Shown here: positions 1-12,960 of the stretch, piece after piece
Layout of the letters: every line of letters starts with the position of its first letter
Position numbering within the stretch: the first letter of the stretch is position 1
Source: Trachythela sp. YZ-2020
Taxonomy: Eukaryota; Cnidaria; Anthozoa; Malacalcyonacea; Clavulariidae
Reading direction: 5' to 3'
NCBI GenBank assembly: GCA_016169945.1
Contig: JADLSH010000363.1
Span: 3,548,501 to 3,612,500 of the forward strand
Length of the DNA stretch: 64,000 bases
The notes under the pieces: generated by a model
What the model was told of the DNA's origin: nothing
Databases searched by the model: none
Seen by the model: only the letters and a program-made list of their open reading frames with translations
Position numbers and translations under genes: made by a program

Positions 1-2900
1 TACATTGGTTTGAACGTTACTTTATGTTCATGATATACGATGAAGTCGTCTCCATACATGTCCAATACTGTGGAATCGTCTCCATTTGCACGGTGATGGA
101 GAGATTTGTGACCATCCGCCCCATTCGTTAGATTCGTGACCGCAGGTTCTCTTCGATGTATATCATGGTGACAGCGCAACATGCAAATTTCATCACTTTT
201 ATCGCTGTATTTCTCAAGGAGGATCCCGGAAATGCTGGACTTTGTGTGCAAGGTAAGCATTATATAATCCTTCATTTTAGCCCAAGTTGTTCTGAACCCT
301 GACTTGACGGACAAACAGATCTGACGAATCTTTTCAACATAATTTAAGCCTATTTTCCACTTCAACCGTATCGTACCGAAACGTAGCGCATTTCTTTATT
401 TCCTGGGCAATAAGGTTGAACTAATACTTTGAAAAATAGAAAATTCTACGATACGTTACGATACCCTTGAAGGAGAAATAGGCATTAGTCTTTCCTATAA
501 CACATGCTGATTTTCAAATATTTCCATGCAATTAGTGTCGAATGGACGGACAAGACGAATCGAACCAGTAGACGAATCTTTTTTCGCGTATCTTTATAGT
601 CCTATATCTATAATGGAGAGGTCATCAATTTTTGTGGGCAAATGGTCTATTGTGTTATAATTATAGCTTTAAAATATGTTACTAAAGGACGAAATGAATA
701 GTTATTTCAATAATTTTAACTGTAATAAAAATGATGAGATTTTGTACCAACATCATCAAACCAATAGGGCTAATACAGTTTGGTCAACATTCTTCATCTA
801 AAACATTTTCGATGAAAGAATATTAATTTTATTACCACCCACCAACGCACCACAATACAGTCCAAATGTATAATTTCAGAGAGAGTATCCGGTAAAGTAT
901 CCAGTCTAGGATACTAATTTTCCCGACATTTGTGAAAACACAGACCAATCATATAGCGTTCTTGTTGGGGTGTCATTCGCTTTGAAGCCTGATCGCGTTT
1001 TTTCTTCTTCGTTGGTAATCACCAAGTCTTTGAACGAGCCTCCTCGATCTCTTCAACTTGATGTCATAGATCAGCTTTCGCTGCCTCCAAAAACAGGTAT
1101 TTGTGCAAAACTGCAGGAATTTAACGTGTGACGTCAAATTCTGTATTTCGCTTTTACTCGATCAAGACCGCCCAGAGACATTTAGGGATCCGGGCAAAAT
1201 AGAACTTTGGGTCCTACTGATTTTCCATCGTCAAAGTTCGTTGGGGTCATGTGCATTTTTGGAAAATTGATTTCCCGGGACAAATTGTCCCGTTTCCCCG
1301 TTCTCGGCGGCCCTGACGACGATCAGTTGCTTTGTGGAAAACTCCCGTTGCTACGGTGCTGGTCGTGTGAATGGTCACGTGACGTTTGCGTTCAAGAATA
1401 CTTAGTAAATGAATTTATAAAAATAGCTAACAAATTTACAAAATAATTCTTATTTTCATACATTTCACAACTTTTCAAATCGACATTGACAATTCTTAGA
1501 AAGAAACAGCTATACACCTAGTATCTTTATCTAAATTTGAAAACCAACTGGATACGATAACGCCTTGTTTTGAACAGCATAAACAGAGAGAAGTAGCTAC
1601 GTCATCTACTTTTGCTGATTGGTTGATATCATACTATTCTCGTTATAGTGGTGCTGTTTTACAACCGCCTTCGGCTCATATTGTATTGGTATTTCTTACG
1701 CAATTCGGTATACATTACATGTAGCTTTTTGTTTCTGTGCCAGCAGATGTAATGCTACGATGCGAGTAACTGTGTTAATTTGTAATCTTTAACCAATCGG
1801 CGATGAGTTAGTTTACATTGACGTAACGTTCCTTGGAACGAGGAAAGTACATTGATGTTCTAAATATCAATGCATTAACACATGTGGAATAGATTTAAAC
1901 TACGAAACTTGGATACAGAATATATTTGAAATATTTTTAGTCTAATCCTTGGAATAATTATTCCTATATTTAAAGCTTATGTGTACAATAAGATTATTTA
2001 TCTATTTATATTGAAACGAAGCCAACGAAACGACAAATTCTATAATTATGAGTAGATTCTTAAGTGATAAATATTTGTTAACGAAAACACTGAGTTGTTT
2101 CTAGATCTGCAAATATTAATATGGGAATTCAAGGAGTGTTATATAATGTTGTTACGAAAGAGAAATTTCGCCAAAATTAGCGTGGAAACATAGAGTTAAT
2201 ATGTTTCATTGAATAATCAATTCAAATCAAGTCACTACTCAGTCAGCCATTCACAGTGGCATACCAAAACCAGCATGCTTTTTGGGGTGGGGGGTGTGCC
2301 CCTATATTTTTGTTCGATTACAGAGACCAATTTACTATGTAATTGTGAGCCAATAATACAGACAAAATAGGCTTTACTGAGCATAATAATATGTCTTACC
2401 GACCAATTTTCAAATGGAAGAGGGCGAACCCACTTTTATAATACGTTCCTGTCCATTCACTCTCTGAAGCAAGCAAGGCAAACAGCTGAAGCAACACCCA
2501 CCACAACCAACACAACTACATCTTCAACAACAACAATAAAATTACAACTACATTAACAACTATAATAGCAACTCTGCGAACACAATAAAAAATGCAGTCA
2601 TCCATTTAAATTTCAACAACATGAATAACATCAAAAGCATCCTGGCGCATATACATGTACGCTTAGTGTAACTACTTGTTGAAGAGTGTAACAATTTTTC
2701 ACAAATTTTTCAATAATTCATTCATCTCACAGCTTTAAGTAAGAGACAATTACCACTTTAAACACCAATTTCTTCTTACAAAACTAAAATTTCATTTCTC
2801 ACTAAAATTGTTTTGATATTACCTATTCAAAGAAGAAACAGTGCATCGGAATAAAATTGCGATTCACCCTGCTTATTTTAGAACTGCATGCATGAAGAAA
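1..2900. other. Host DNA, mostly without recognisable genes
   Basis: No coding region could be supported here. Bases 1-305 resemble 59320-59640, and the stretch around 213-256 also resembles 60386-60430. That stretch reads as the end of an exon (Met-Leu-Asp-Phe-Val-Cys-Lys) followed by a good splice donor, GTAAGC. The rest is AT-rich, with simple CA/ACA-rich sequence near 2480-2560. Confidence 0.5.
213..260 (+). other. Candidate host exon end with splice donor (copy 1 of 3)
   Basis: An ATG at about 231 opens a short frame (MLDFVCK) that ends exactly at a GTAAGC donor. Near-identical sequence, including the intronic bases after the donor, recurs at about 59555-59585 and 60388-60432. Conservation on both sides of the donor shows the copies are duplicated genomic DNA. 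Whether the exon is used in a mature gene cannot be seen. Inference: the 5' coding exon of a locally duplicated host gene. Confidence 0.4.
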
Positions 2901-2914
2901 TAACTATATTTAAG

Positions 2915-5460
2915 AAGAGTTTATTGTGTTGCCATAGCAAATGAAAATATCAATTAGATTTTCTAAAATATATTCCTATTTGAGAAATTAATTAGCGAAA
3001 CTAAACTAGCTTCTCCTAATTAACTGAAAAGTTCTAAATTATTATCCCTACATTTTACTACAAAATGATGCTGTGTTTCGTGGAGTCAAGCTGAAAGTAT
3101 TCTAGTCAAGCTGAAAGTACTCTAGTCATAGGCGGCTGAGGAAAAAGATACGAGCAGAAACCAACAAATATTGAATGGTGCAATGGAACATTTTTGCATA
3201 ATGCCTTACGGAAGCATTCTCTTAAATTTCATTAGAGTAGAACAACAGATGTGAAAATAAATTAAAACATGGCTAGATAGTAGACATAAGTATTCTTTAT
3301 TAAAAATTCCGTAATGATTTTCAATAAGAAAAGTTGTTTTAAAGAGATGCCGCCGCAAGCTATTTGAAGAACTATCAAAACAAGAAAATTATCGCGGCAA
3401 GCGGGATGACATTTTCTCAAATAGACAAAAGACAAATTCATCCCGCTTACCGGGCTGAGCCGCAACGTACAAACAGACCCTAAGTGCAGACTGCGCCAAC
3501 AATCGTGCAAAGAAGATAATTTTCACTTCTTCTCGTTCAAGTTGTCTTTTGATTGTTCCGTCGATTTTTTTACACGGTTACTATTGCAAAAAGATCTTTC
3601 TCATAAATATCATTTGAATTTTACAGTTACTTATCTAAAAACAACGAAGCTATTTAGTCTACAATTTTTTTCGATTCAGTACACAGTCAACGAACAGTTA
3701 GTTTACGTTAATTTTACGTCTAAAAATTTCGAAGGAAGAGAACTACGTATCAGTAGCCTGGTAATGACTTGACATATCTGAGCTCTGATTGGTCATGCAA
3801 TATTAACAATAGTTATTGAATCGTCAATAAGGTGAATTTATGGACTGGTCAGTTGAAATTTGGTATTTGCAGAATTTGGAAGTTAAGAGAAGAGAAGGTT
3901 AACAACTATATTGAAGAACACTACGAAGGATTAATTAAAGTAAGACATACACGAATTAATACATAATAATAAATAGAGCTATCTGTAGTTTACTTCTGGA
4001 TACCAGTATTTATAGCGTTAAACACACAAGCATGAATTACGAGGTTTTGAAGATTTTGTGCAATAAGAGAATTTCTCTGAGAACTTGGAAACAATGAAAA
4101 TTCCTTTCCGGAATTTCTAGGAACTTTATATATCAGATATTATAGTCCTAACCAGAGCAGTTGTGAAAAATGCAACTATATAAGCCATCCGGCAGGAAAC
4201 GGCTGCTTCTAACTAGGTCTAAGATATATATAGCTTTTTCATTTAACGTTGTTCTCTGAAAGTAAAAACTCACAACTGCAAAACCTCGACCTACAATGGA
4301 CGAGTTTATCTCCTCCTTAACGGTTCTATATTTGTTCGTAGCATTTAGCAAAACATAATTTCGATGCCACCATTTTACATATGCAGATCCATCGTGCTTT
4401 CTTCTCTTATAGGTCGCGGTTTTGAGTTTGGAAAGGACAGCCGTAATTGAGATAGCAGCATACAAATTTCGCTTTAAATTTCCTTCTACGAAAGGCCCTT
4501 CAACATTCTGTTCTACGAGCGAGATGACCAAAATTTAGAGTATGATTTATTATTAATAACATAGTCAACTGAAGCGCACTCGGAACACAGCTGTTAGGTA
4601 TACGTTGTTTATAAGCATCGGACTATGAGACGAGAGGTTATGGAATTGGGGTTCAAATCCAGCCTCGGCCGGACAAACACTCAGGTCTTAAAATAGTTGA
4701 GAGGGAAAACGCTGCCGATGCTCGAATAACTGTAATTGGTTATAACTTTATGCCTTCTTTAATAAATACGATAAACCGTATCCTCCAGTTGACTTTTGTA
4801 AATTGGATAATTAAAATCTGTTATGGGTTTCCGTTTGCCTTAGAGTGGTAAACATAATTACTTCAAATTAAAAGATCAAAATGAAATGGCTTTCATTTTA
4901 CACTGGCAATATTTACATTCGCAAGAAACAGAATAACAATAACCATGTGGTATATAATAAAATCATGCAATGTTAAACGTGCATAACCTTTCGCACTGTG
5001 TTTTCAAAAATATGTACAAATTATCGAAATACTCTGGTACGTCTCAGGGGAAGGTGGAGGTGTGAATTACTGGAGATAGGACTTATTAGAGAGGGGGAAG
5101 CTTAATAGAGAGGGGGAGCTAAATAGAGAGGTGGAATGTTGATTTAGGCGAATCTGCGCTGGAAGAGAAAAACCCAGGAAACTAACGTGAACTTCCATGA
5201 TAATATATGTTTCATTGTTGTGAAGGGAAAGGGGTGTAATATAGAGAGGGGGATTTAATAAACTCCTGTTGAAAGTGGGATTTAATAAACTCCTGTTGAA
5301 AGTGGGCTGATTAGAGAGGCAGCTTTGAGGAAGGGGGCTTAGCGATTTACGGTAACCAAATTAGAAAATGAAAAATTACGTTTTTCTTTCAGTTATTGAA
5401 GAATTGTTTATGAAATATCGTGCTTGATTGTGTAATGGATACAATGAATACATCTAAGAC
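2915..5460. repeat. Left copy of a host segmental duplication
   Basis: This stretch is collinear, in the same orientation, with about 60845-64000, with many small indels. Shared landmarks are the block at 3062-3180 versus 60990-61080, the weak frame at 3542-3772 versus 61477-61686, the tRNA-like block at 4612-4680 versus 63190-63250, and the AG-rich stretches near 5050-5350 versus 63600-63880. The right copy runs to the window edge. The weak frames at 3542 and 61477 have no recognisable domain and are not called as genes. Confidence 0.75.
4605..4690 (+). repeat. tRNA-like SINE fragment (copy in left duplication)
   Basis: The sequence contains GGGTTCAAATCC, a good B-box/T-loop, downstream of a short arm resembling an anticodon stem. 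The same block recurs at about 63185-63260 inside the right duplication. Its acceptor stem cannot be closed convincingly, so it is a decayed tRNA-derived sequence and not a functional tRNA gene. Confidence 0.35.
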
Positions 5461-5527
5461 GCAAGAAATGAATGGTACTCAAACACAAGGTTTGTGTAAA
5501 AAGCTTAATTGACTGACATACTTTATA

Positions 5528-6522
5528 GACGGCCGGCCAGCCTCGAAAAAAGTGACTGTCGATGGCATTTTTTGTTACAAGCAGGAAACCACACTAAATG
5601 TCATCGGAGTGTGTTCACTTTGACGGTGAAAGTGGTTGCCTTCCGTAATTTTTCTATTTATGTACCGAAATTGGAAGATTTTTATAACGGCATTTCGATA
5701 GATGGGAATCCATTTAAAAGCAATTTTCGATATCATGGATTTATTGTAATTGGTTCACTACCTAATTAACATGTGCAAATTTCTCCTTTTCTTAATTGTC
5801 ATAACTCAAAGTGACATGCTAATGAGAAAATGGTATTACTATTACACTTGTTAAAATACCTGTATGGAGGCGAGTTTCTAAATAAGGATGGATTTATTAG
5901 GACGAGTGGTTACCCGAAGGCTTAAATTCGCAAATTATTGCGTTTAATTTCGAATATTTACCGATTTTGAAGGTCTATGTGTTGTAGTAAAACAGCGTGT
6001 TTGCGCCAACATGCTGTTTTTCAACCATTTACATGCCAAAACTCGACTGGCTCAACAGAAATATATTGTGTTACACGGGTGGCAACCGGGCGTGTAATAA
6101 TGATTCGTATGTAATCTAAACATATGTGATGGTTGCCTGTCTGTAACACAACAAAAACATATTGTTGTGGCTTCTTTTTGAAAGGTCGTGTTTTGATGTA
6201 TTTGCGCCATGTTTCTTATTAGCATATCATTTTGAATTATACGAAAGAAGATTACCCGAGCTTTACAAATGTTAATTAGATAGTCAGCCAATTAAAATAA
6301 AACACTAATATAAAATGCAGCATTCGACAAAAATCCCATCCTTCGAAATGTTTTAGAAAAAACCTTCAAATTTTAACACATAAATAAAAAATTACGGTTG
6401 GCAACCATTCTCACTCCCAAAGTAAACACTATCCTAAGACATTTTGCGTAGTTTCATGCTTGTAACAAAAAATGCCATCGACAGTGTTTTCTAGACACTT
6501 TTTTCAAGCTTGGCCGGCCGTC
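5528..6522. mobile_element. ~1-kb MITE with GACGGCCGGCC termini
   Basis: The left end begins GACGGCCGGCCAG and the right end is its inverted complement. The inverted similarity runs about 60 bp inward, including the block that contains GTCGATGGCATTTTTTGTTA. Both ends are flanked by TA, as in Tc1/mariner-type elements; TTA, as in Harbinger, would fit if one more base were counted in the repeat. No transposase is present. A small frame at 5509-5769 has no recognisable domain. Confidence 0.7.
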
Positions 6523-6529
6523 TATTACT

Positions 6530-7130
6530 ATACACGAAAAAATACATGTCTGATTGTATATACGTGGTTGTTTGTCTGTCAGCAGGTTACTCAAAAACTA
6601 TGAGTTTAAAACAAAAATCAAGTTGTGAAGTATATGGTCGTAAACCAGCGACCAATCGGTCAAATGTAAGTTTAGTTTGGATGAAAATCGGGTGAGAAAT
6701 GTTCACAGGTTTGTCTTGTTTTTCCGGGCCGAAAAGAACTGAATGCGTAATTAATGCATGTATAATTTATACATGAATATTTGACGTAGTTATATAATCT
6801 TTGAGTGAAAGAGTTTACCATGATATTCTCTGAATAATAAATATAAGAACCCAGCATAATGCTTTAGAGCCATACCCATAACGTCACTTTATTAAAATTT
6901 TATATATATATTTGTATGTATTGCTCTATTTAAGCATTACATATATTTTTTTAAATTTAATTTAAAACTTTATTTCACGAGGGTAACACTTGACAGTAAG
7001 TACAAACTACTGATAAATTTGTTGCCCTCCCTACATCACGAAATTTAAACTAATATATATTAAACTATTAACAATCAGTTAAAAACATTACAAAATTTCT
7101 AAGCGCATCGCAGTTTTTTGGTCCGTTAAA
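6530..7130. other. Host DNA, nothing recognised
   Basis: AT-rich sequence with only short frames that look random. No RNA gene, repeat boundary or coding signal was found. Confidence 0.4.
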
Positions 7131-7132
7131 AG

Positions 7133-7245
7133 CTCACTATATAAATAATACGTTTAAAAGCAGAGATAAATTCCTGGTTGCGTAGTGAAACATCAAGGGC
7201 ATTCCAATCTTTAATAGTTCTAACAGCAAAAGTGCGCACGCCTTC
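7133..7245 (-). pseudogene. 3' tail of a non-LTR retrotransposon reverse transcriptase
   Basis: Read on the minus strand, this translates to a segment containing RTFAVRTIKDWNALD followed by a Ser-x-x-Phe-Lys motif. That is the pattern at the C-terminal end of CR1/L2/jockey-type ORF2 proteins (Arg-Thr-Ile-x-Asp-Trp-Asn-x-Leu, then a short helix). Only the tail is left and no 3' repeat was identified. It is a dead 5'-truncated LINE relic. Confidence 0.5.
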
Positions 7246-7806
7246 GGTCTCTATAATGTATTTTGGGCACACCATGTTCATAGTACTGTAGCGAGTATTT
7301 CTATAGTGTGAATGTCTGAGTTCCTTACTAACATATAGAGCTTAAATATTCAGGGATAAAATGATTGCTTAGATAAAGGCAGCCAGTTCAGGTTGTTGAA
7401 AAGGTTGATTGAAGGTGTACGTTTATTAGCATCGATAAAGTATTTTATTAACCTCGTACTCATGGGAACGAAGTTGGTATTTTATTTGCTTTTTAGGCAA
7501 CTGCCGCATAAAATGATGAAAAATCAAAATTTCCGCTACCGACGTCCTGTACTCGGCTTTTTTAATTCTTGAATTTCTGTTTAGTTTTTTTCTATAAAAT
7601 GGCCAGATAAATTCTCTGAAACATATAAAAAAAATAGAGGAATACCTAAATAAGGAATTGAAAGAATTTAGATGTCTGTATCATGCATGGCGTCAATATA
7701 GGCGAAAAATTGGCTTGCTTGCATACTAGAAGCGCGAATAGCACCCTGTTTACATTTGTCTGACTAGCATGGTATTTTTATTCATTACCTAGGGTCAAGT
7801 TTTGCA

Positions 7807-8896
7807 TTGACGTTGTCAAACAATACCAGTGCTATATATAATCATACAAATCAAACAGAGATGGGAAATTTGATAAACAGTGTGAAATTAGAAGCATTTC
7901 TGGACCAACTAATATTATCAGAGAAAATTATCTTGATTTTCATCACCGTTTTCACAATTCTGGGAAATACTTTGGTTTTGGTCGCTACCTGGAGAGATAG
8001 AAGACTTCATCAACCAAATAAATATTTTATTGCTTCCCTGGCTGTCGCTGATCTTTTGGTTGGTATGTTTGTAGCACCACTGAAGGTGTATAAACTCAAT
8101 GCCGATTATGAATCGGTATCTATTCATCTTTGTCGTTTTATGGTGTGGATAGATACCTTTACGTTAACAACATCTATTTATACACTGACCTTCATCAGTT
8201 TTGACCGATATCTTAAAATCAGCAAGCCATTTCGGTAGAAATCACGAATGACAACTTCCACATCACTGAAAATAATTTTCATAATTGTTTTCATTTCAAC
8301 TGGCTTTGCCACCTACGCTGCAACTCCCCGTTCAGGGAGCTGGGGAATTCTGAGTACCGGCTACAGTCGTTGCACTCGCGCCGACTTGGGTCCAAAGTAT
8401 TCTACACTTCTGTGTCAGTAAGTGCGTTTTTTCTACCCACCATATTGATGCTGGTTATGTATCTTCTCATTTTTCTTGTTGCTCACAAACGACAAAAAAT
8501 GCTGCGAAATGGCGAACTGGGCCAAACTTCAAATGATCAGAACCAACGAACTGCCATTCGTCAAGATATGAAAGTGATTAGAATGTTGGTAGTTGTCGCG
8601 GGAGTGTTTATATTTTGCTGGGGTCCTCTCTTTATTTGGATATTGCTTTTCTATTACTATCCAAATTTTTTGATCGGGATAACAGTTCATTAAGCTACTG
8701 GTATCGGCAGTTTATAATTATTTCTGTAGTATACACGCTTCCACTGTTTAACAGTCTGTGCAATCCAATAATTTATGCTTGGCTGGACCAAACATACAGA
8801 GAAGCTTTCAAACACCTGTTTCAGCAAGTGATGTGTCGGACAGACTCAAGAAGACAACAACCACCAATAGAGTTACGTCCACCGAGAACCAGATGA
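7807..8896 (+). pseudogene. Rhodopsin-family GPCR pseudogene
   Basis: Three frames together cover a whole class A GPCR. The first (7861-8238) holds an N-terminal region with Asn-x-Thr sites, TM1-TM3 and the DRY motif (FDRYLKI). It ends at an in-frame TAG at 8236-8238, just after the second intracellular loop. The second frame (8370-8693) covers TM5 and TM6, with the FCWGPLFI motif. The third (8615-8896) covers TM7, with NPIIYAWLD, and the tail. One stop and at least two frameshifts break the gene. A TTG sits where an upstream ATG would be expected, since glycosylation sites lie before Met at 7861. The type resembles the monoamine/melatonin-like receptors common in invertebrates; the ligand is unknown. 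Confidence 0.85.
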
Positions 8897-9162
8897 AGGA
8901 ACTTATAAATTTACATGCGATGACACCTTTTAGGTATGAAGTTTATGTGGTGGATATTTCGAGTGAAATAATGTATACATTATTTTAGACCTGAACGGGA
9001 ACGGCTGCGAAAAATGAAACTCTAAGTCCTCCGACAGGAATCGAATCCTAATTTCAATCGAGTGAGATGCAGAAAAAAAACATCTTGTAGTTTACCTGAT
9101 CACAACCCGCAGTACCCGCATCTATATATATACATGAGCTTGCGGTTAACGCTTGGCAACTG

Positions 9163-9236
9163 GACTCTGTAGCTCAGTGGTCAGAGCGCTGCACCGGAAT
9201 CGCAGGGCCGCAGGCTCGATTCCTGTCGGAGGACTT
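9163..9236 (+). repeat. tRNA-derived SINE head or tRNA pseudogene
   Basis: There is a good A box (TAGCTCAGTGG), a four-pair D arm (GCTC/GAGC), an anticodon-like arm with loop CCGGAAT, and a T arm with B box GGCTCGATTCC. The acceptor stem pairs at only about five of seven positions. An inverted partial copy of the 3' part lies at about 9028-9055. The poor acceptor stem and nearby copy favour a SINE over a working tRNA gene. Confidence 0.55.
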
Positions 9237-9239
9237 AAG

Positions 9240-10036
9240 GCTCTTTTCCACTCATCGCAAAACCAACTCGCAAACTCGCTGCGAGTTCTTCCATGTAATT
9301 AAAATAAACTGTCGAGCATTGTGATTGGATGAAAGTACTCTAATCAAAAACTAGGTGCATGAATTCTGTGTCTATTTGATTTATAGTTCAATGCTCTCAT
9401 GCTAAAACGAGCAGGTTTAAAGGCGTATACGGTTTTATTTCATCCTAGCATTGTGAGTCTTTTAACAGCCAATGCTTCCACTCAGACCGCAAAGGCGTGA
9501 CCTTAAGGAATTAATAAAATTTTACCAAAGGCTTTTAAACAGCCAAAAAACGTTGATGCAGATGTCTTATCCCGTACAATTTTTAGGCCAATGCACTTTA
9601 AAACCTGGTTATTAAGTAACTAAAGTTTCTATAGATTAATAAATAAGGAGCATAGCCAATAGATTTGGAAGTCGATAGATCGATATTTTGCACGAACGAA
9701 AATGCAGCTATCATGATACTGGAAGTAATCCAGGCTTCATGGCCTGTATTTAACTTTGAAATCCAATGACATCGATATGAGCAACTTCGTTCAAGAGCTA
9801 CGAAGTAGAAGGCTCCGTGGGTAAACAGTAAAAGTTTAACCTCGAGTTTAACGTACAGTTCATAATTCATGCGTTTGCTATAAAATCAAACAAGAACACT
9901 GACCAATGGACCATTCCCCTATTAAACTAACTTTTGAACTAGGAAATTGTATCAGTACAGCTGGAAAGAGCATCCTAAGTTTAGCAAAATTGCAAGGTTT
10001 GGTTGCGAAATGTCCTAAAATGTGGAAAATATAGCG
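9240..10036. other. Host DNA, nothing recognised
   Basis: No gene, RNA or repeat structure could be supported. The frame at 9598-9870 has no domain and is probably chance. Confidence 0.4.
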
Positions 10037-10160
10037 ATGTGAAGTTGGTAAATTTTCTGTATTTTTGTATTACGTGCGGAAAACGGTTACCACTTTTAAA
10101 AAAGTGGTAACCGTTTTGCGTGCGTAATACAAAAATATAGAAAATTTACCAACTTCACAT
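10037..10160. repeat. 124-bp near-perfect palindrome
   Basis: The arms are inverted copies of about 58 bp, starting ATGTGAAGTTGGTAAATTTT, with the centre in CCACTTTTAAAAAAGTGG. It can form one long hairpin. It most likely derives from a foldback MITE; no flanking target duplication was clear. Confidence 0.75.
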
Positions 10161-10164
10161 AGCC

Positions 10165-10925
10165 ATAAGCATATTATATTAAGATACTTAAATCCTAAGC
10201 ATCTTCTTGCAATTATTTTGAAGTTTCAATAATGTATATCAGTAATTTAGTCAACACAAGCTGTATGCATCATCTCAGTTATTTCCCCGTGGTAAACCGC
10301 GCCGAGCTTAAAATTCATAGTAGATAATAATTTAGTTGCGAAGTAAAGTAAAGGAACTGTATAATTCTCTTTTGCTCAAAAAAGTATTTATTTTAAGGCT
10401 TAAGAGTTAAGGAATGTTAACAAACTATAGTTAGTTCCTATAATTATCATGCAAGCAGCATATTTGAGTCTTATGGTAAAATAACATTTAAGAAACATTG
10501 TAGAAATATGGACCACTGTATACAATAAAGATAGTAAATTTCTTCAAGTTTGAACAGTATTCTTTACGCAAAGGGGGAAATTTCAAGAGCAAGGCCCCAG
10601 CTGAAGAGAGGTCCCCAATAAGAACAAAGTGAAACATACATAGTTAGTATAATTTTAGTAGTCAATAGTGCCTTTCTAGTGTTTTGATTAGTTGGCTGAG
10701 CAGTATAAATCTGAGGCATTATTTACTAGCCGGAGTAATAAATGATGCTTTCTTTCAAAATGGCTTCCCAAAGTTGTTTTGTAGTGACTTCTCTCCATGG
10801 AATTAAAGAAATAAAGGATAATGCAGTTCCACAAAACACAAAACTAGCAACAAAATATGCATGGGGTTAAGCTTTATAAAGGTAAGAAGTGTTTGGCAAT
10901 TAATTTATTAACAATTTGTTTGACA
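10165..10925. other. Host DNA, nothing recognised
   Basis: AT-rich sequence without supportable features. Confidence 0.4.
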
Positions 10926-10929
10926 AATT

Positions 10930-11386
10930 CAGACCTGCCAACTCTCACGATTTTATCGTGAGACGCACGATTTTTTATGCTTTCTTGCGATCTCACGACG
11001 AAGTACCGAAATCTCACGATATTCTGCAGAATCTGTTGAAAATTCATATAGGTAATTAAAAGATAACGCAAAGCTTTTTTAAGACAAAAAGTAAGAAGCA
11101 TTCCTTTTGTCCATGTTTTTGTTACATTTTTCATAGCTAGCGAAAGCAAAATACATGACCGCCATTAATCACCAGCTAGACGCGAAGGGCGTCTCATGCA
11201 CAAACCGTCAAACCTCTGCCATTTTGTTTGCTTGAACTGTGGAGCATATTTGGCACAATTTTAACTGATAAAGGGACATAATAATAAGCAAACCTGAAAA
11301 TTTCCAAATCTCACGATTTTTCAGTCAATCTCACGATTTTTAAATTGAAACTCACGATTTCTGCCACGCAGGGGTTGGCAGGTCTG
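10930..11386. mobile_element. 457-bp MITE with CAGACCTGCCAAC termini
   Basis: The left end reads CAGACCTGCCAAC and the right end its inverse, GTTGGCAGGTCTG. Both flanks carry CAAATT, a probable 6-bp target duplication. Inside are many short copies of TCTCACGAT and its inverse. There is no transposase. The superfamily cannot be assigned by eye. Confidence 0.75.
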
Positions 11387-11389
11387 CAA

Positions 11390-12325
11390 ATTTAAAACTT
11401 ACGAGTGACAAGCAAAGAGCGGCAAATTGCATTTGCGAAGGTCGAGGACGTTCATTGACATTTAACATGACAACAATTAACTTTTCTTAAACGTTTTAAA
11501 TTGTTTGATTTATATTCTGCATGATCTTTCTTGTAAATTGTAAGCATTTTCAGCGCCATTCGGCCATAGACTTTGCTGTTTTAACGAACTTCCCGATTAT
11601 TTTAGTATAGCTATAACACTAGTATAGCTAATTACCTTAAGCGCATGTTGTTGTATTTAACTTTAATCTTTATGCAAATTTTACTACTGAAATTATACTA
11701 AAACAATTATTTACCTCAGTCTCGGTGATTATCAGTGATTATTATATACACAAGCTCTGGATATGAGGTATTCTGTAATCTGATTGGTTCTCTACTAGCA
11801 GGATATTAGCTCATATCCTGCTAGTAGAGAAAAGTAGAAAAATGGCTGGCAGATTTGGACAATTAAATGAAGAGGAAATTCAAGTTTTACTTGAAAAAAT
11901 TAAGCACCCAGATCCAAAGCCTTGAATACACCCAGATCCTAGAATAACTGTTAAATATCCACCTCGACTTCGTTTCGGTGAATATTCACCGATAATTATC
12001 CTCATAATGAAGACTTCACATCATGTATTTTAAGAATTTTAGTATATAGTTTGAGACTGCATGCCGGTTTGTGAGCGGTTTTTTTCAGTCGGCGATGCTC
12101 TTACAGTGCCATTGTTTTTGATCATTGATGAGTAAAATACTTTGTCTACATGAAATAATTTTCTCCTTGAATGATCAATAACAATGCATCACCGACCATC
12201 GCCGATAAATGAGAACCGGGTTTTAGAATGATCTACACGAGTCAATAGCTCTTATACATAATTCATGTTAGGAACAATAATAGTTTGAGTTAAATAATTA
12301 GACGATGTTAGGGCATAGTTAATGT
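11390..12325. other. Host DNA with one short perfect hairpin
   Basis: The only structure seen is an inverted repeat at 11788-11831 (19-bp arms starting TTCTCTACTAGCAGGATAT, six-base loop). No genes were recognised. Confidence 0.4.
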
Positions 12326-12327
12326 AG

Positions 12328-12589
12328 AGATGACATGGTTAGGAAACTCGGCCGCTTTTGCTTTTGTTCTATCTTTTTGTTTGCATTTATGCACGGTTAG
12401 TGAATATATTCTATTTTTATGAATCGACCAATAGAAACGTTTGGGCTTAATCTCCAAACCGTGTTTCTGAAATATTAATAATGTAAAACAAAAGATTTGT
12501 GCACGGTCATGCAGGTATACTGTTCAACATAAATCCCATTCAATTGTTAGCTGCTTTGCAGTTTGACGAGTTTCCTAACCATGTTATCT
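12328..12589. mobile_element. ~260-bp MITE with CATGGTTAGGAAACTCG termini
   Basis: The ends at 12334 and 12583 are inverted copies of CATGGTTAGGAAACTCG and extend a few bases outward. Interior sequence near 12355-12400 resembles that of the element at 54197, so the two belong to one family. No clear target duplication is left. Confidence 0.6.
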
Positions 12590-12960
12590 TTATTAACTAT
12601 GGCTAGGGTTAGGCTTCGGGTTAAGGGTTGTGTTAGGGTAAGCATCACCTAGAATAACTACGTGGCATATCGTATATCCACCTGTATATTGGTTCAAACT
12701 GTTTTGTGTTCCTTACATAAAATATAGTAACCCTTTGATTTTTCCATGTTCTCACAAACTTTAAAACAATAGTAAACTAGGCATGTGAAATACAAAACAA
12801 CGGAAACTCCGAAAATGAACATATTAACATTTTCTAGCTTTCGACTATGTTTTAGTCATCATCAGGAATGAGGCTAGGTTATATTACAGGAATACTTTCT
12901 ATGTCAAGGTTAAGTAAATTGATATATTTGTAAAATCTAGGACCAGGCATGTGATTTATA
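12590..12960. other. Host DNA with short TTAGGG-like tract
   Basis: At 12603-12640 there are several imperfect TTAGGG-type units on the + strand. The tract is short and degenerate, so it is not a telomere. Nothing else was recognised. Confidence 0.4.

Noticed and set aside
1207..1446. 79-codon frame in the left host flank
   Set aside because: Opens with TTG, no domain, no splice context; likely chance.
5509..5769. 86-codon frame inside the ~1-kb MITE
   Set aside because: Starts outside the element, crosses its TIR, and has no transposase feature.
12603..12640. Interstitial telomere
   Set aside because: Only a few imperfect TTAGGG units; too short to call.
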